From contig JABSTR010001672.1 in NCBI GenBank assembly GCA_013339765.2, positions 1-64,000 of the forward strand: a stretch of DNA of 64,000 bases, given 5' to 3'. Position 1 is the first letter of the stretch. Each line of letters starts with the position of its first letter. Positions 63,003-64,000 of this stretch are shown in pieces. The position numbers and the translations under genes are program-made. This DNA is from Haemaphysalis longicornis. Lineage: Eukaryota > Arthropoda > Arachnida > Ixodida > Ixodidae. Below the pieces are notes generated by a model. It saw only the letters and a program-made list of their open reading frames with translations. It was not told the DNA's origin and made no database searches.

Positions 63003-63210
63003 ACCGCGTGTATGCTCACCTCGCCGCAAATGTCGTCGAAAGATGATAGTCTTCTGGCGCCGCTGTCACGTATTATGCCTCTATTCTCTCTCCCTCCCCC
63101 AAACCTCTCACGCTCTCCTCTTCCCGTCTCGCTCCTCCAGCGATAAACACGGTGGACGTTTGCTCACGCCAATCCACGTTTTGCCGTGTTCCACTGTTCG
63201 GGTGCCATCT
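63003..63210 (+). repeat. Dispersed repeat related to 22398-22575
   Basis: Collinear words shared with 22398-22575 (GCAAATGTCGTCGAAAGATG, ATAGTCTTCTGGCGCC, GTTTGCTC, TCGGGTGCC). A CT-rich segment in the middle varies in length between the two. Confidence 0.55.
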
Positions 63211-64000
63211 CAGTACTGGAACCTTATGTTACTGTTAGACTTCTTGGAATAGCGCCCAGAGGGGGTGCGCGAGCACTTTCTGTAATTTTGGGTCAAAACA
63301 TTTTTTAAAGCAAAGCTTGCTACCATACCTCCCAACGGTTCCTTCATAGCGTGCGGTACAAGAAACTCCCAAAGCAGCTAGGGAGGGAAGGGCGGTTTTC
63401 ACCCGCGGAGCACAGTGTAGATGGCGCGGCGAATGGTTACCCAGCGTTCCCCGCGCGCTGCTCACACCGGCGGGTGCGTCGGTGGGTCGGCTTTGTCGTC
63501 TGCTTCACCGACGGTTGTTTGGGGCCTGTTTTGGCGCAGCTTCGCGTCCATTGCGCGCTTCCTCCGCACGGCTTGATTAACTTGTTCGACAGCACCTCCT
63601 GGGTAACCGTACGCGACGGAATTAAGTGGTCGTACGGCAAACATACGTTAAGGATTGGTTTTCAGGGCGGGAAAAAAAAATGTAGAGGCCACATACAGAT
63701 ATCTGGCCGCTAGAAAAACGCTACCTTTTGAGCACCACTTCCCATGAATGGGACTCCGTTATCTAAATTGGTGAATACATATTCGGTTGTATTTTAAGAG
63801 GTATTACAAAAAGCGAAAGGAGCAACTGGTTCTGATAAATAGCGATTATAAAGGTTACCTCAGCTTCCTCGAAATATCTCAAACTTACTAAACTAACTAG
63901 TTTAAATCGGTATAAATGGGAATCACTATGCTCCCATGCCGAATTGTTTCGATGTCTGCGCTTGTGTCGCGTGGTGGTGCTGCCCCGAGCAAGCACATCA
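63211..64000. other. No recognisable gene
   Basis: A 120-codon + frame (63351-63713) overlaps three minus-strand frames and has no motif. AT-rich from 63740 to the end. Nothing assignable. Confidence 0.4.

Overview
The window looks like a stretch of a large, repeat-rich arthropod genome, most probably a hard tick. I infer this from the style of the non-LTR reverse transcriptases, from a tRNA-derived SINE with a (CAAT)n tail that resembles tick SINEs such as Ruka (from memory, not searched), from dense long (GA/CT)n tracts, and from the absence of any run of recognisable host exons. I found no host protein-coding gene that I can defend. Most open frames are short, lie on both strands at once or are translated microsatellites.

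Layout. 0-1 kb: the 3' end of a decayed non-LTR element, here called family B, followed at once by a tRNA-Arg-like sequence. 1-7.4 kb: unassigned DNA with a (CT)n tract and a 60-bp tandem repeat. 7.4-12.3 kb: two copies of a repeat with an internal tRNA-like domain, a frameshifted reverse transcriptase fragment, an inverted pair of 230-bp repeats, and a TTAA-flanked MITE split by a later insertion. 12.3-19 kb: simple repeats, half of another MITE and a ~180-bp satellite. 19-31.4 kb: a SINE with a perfect target duplication and several inverted-repeat elements. 31.4-37 kb: a long hairpin, a 200-bp duplication and a (GA)n tract. 37-38.5 kb: an I-like reverse transcriptase with an open but internally deleted frame (family A). 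40.3-44.7 kb: a near full-length but broken family B LINE, again followed by a tRNA-like sequence, abutting the 3' part of a third LINE (family C). 45-61.6 kb: a foldback, SINEs, an ACACCC-rich element cluster, two 96%-like copies of a 507-bp TTAA MITE and a 34-base G run. 61.6-64 kb: little that I recognise.

How the pieces relate. LINEs supply the retrotransposition machinery, and the SINEs carry 12-14 bp target duplications typical of LINE-driven insertion. Cut-and-paste MITEs with TTAA targets have inserted repeatedly, some into LINEs and other repeats, so their order of arrival can be read. The most interesting signals are the repeated LINE-B/tRNA-like junction, the set of TTAA-targeting MITE families sharing TTAAAGGRR ends, a MITE whose two flanks come from two different repeats each broken exactly at TTAA, and a 95-bp module found in opposite orientations beside the same 61-bp flank.
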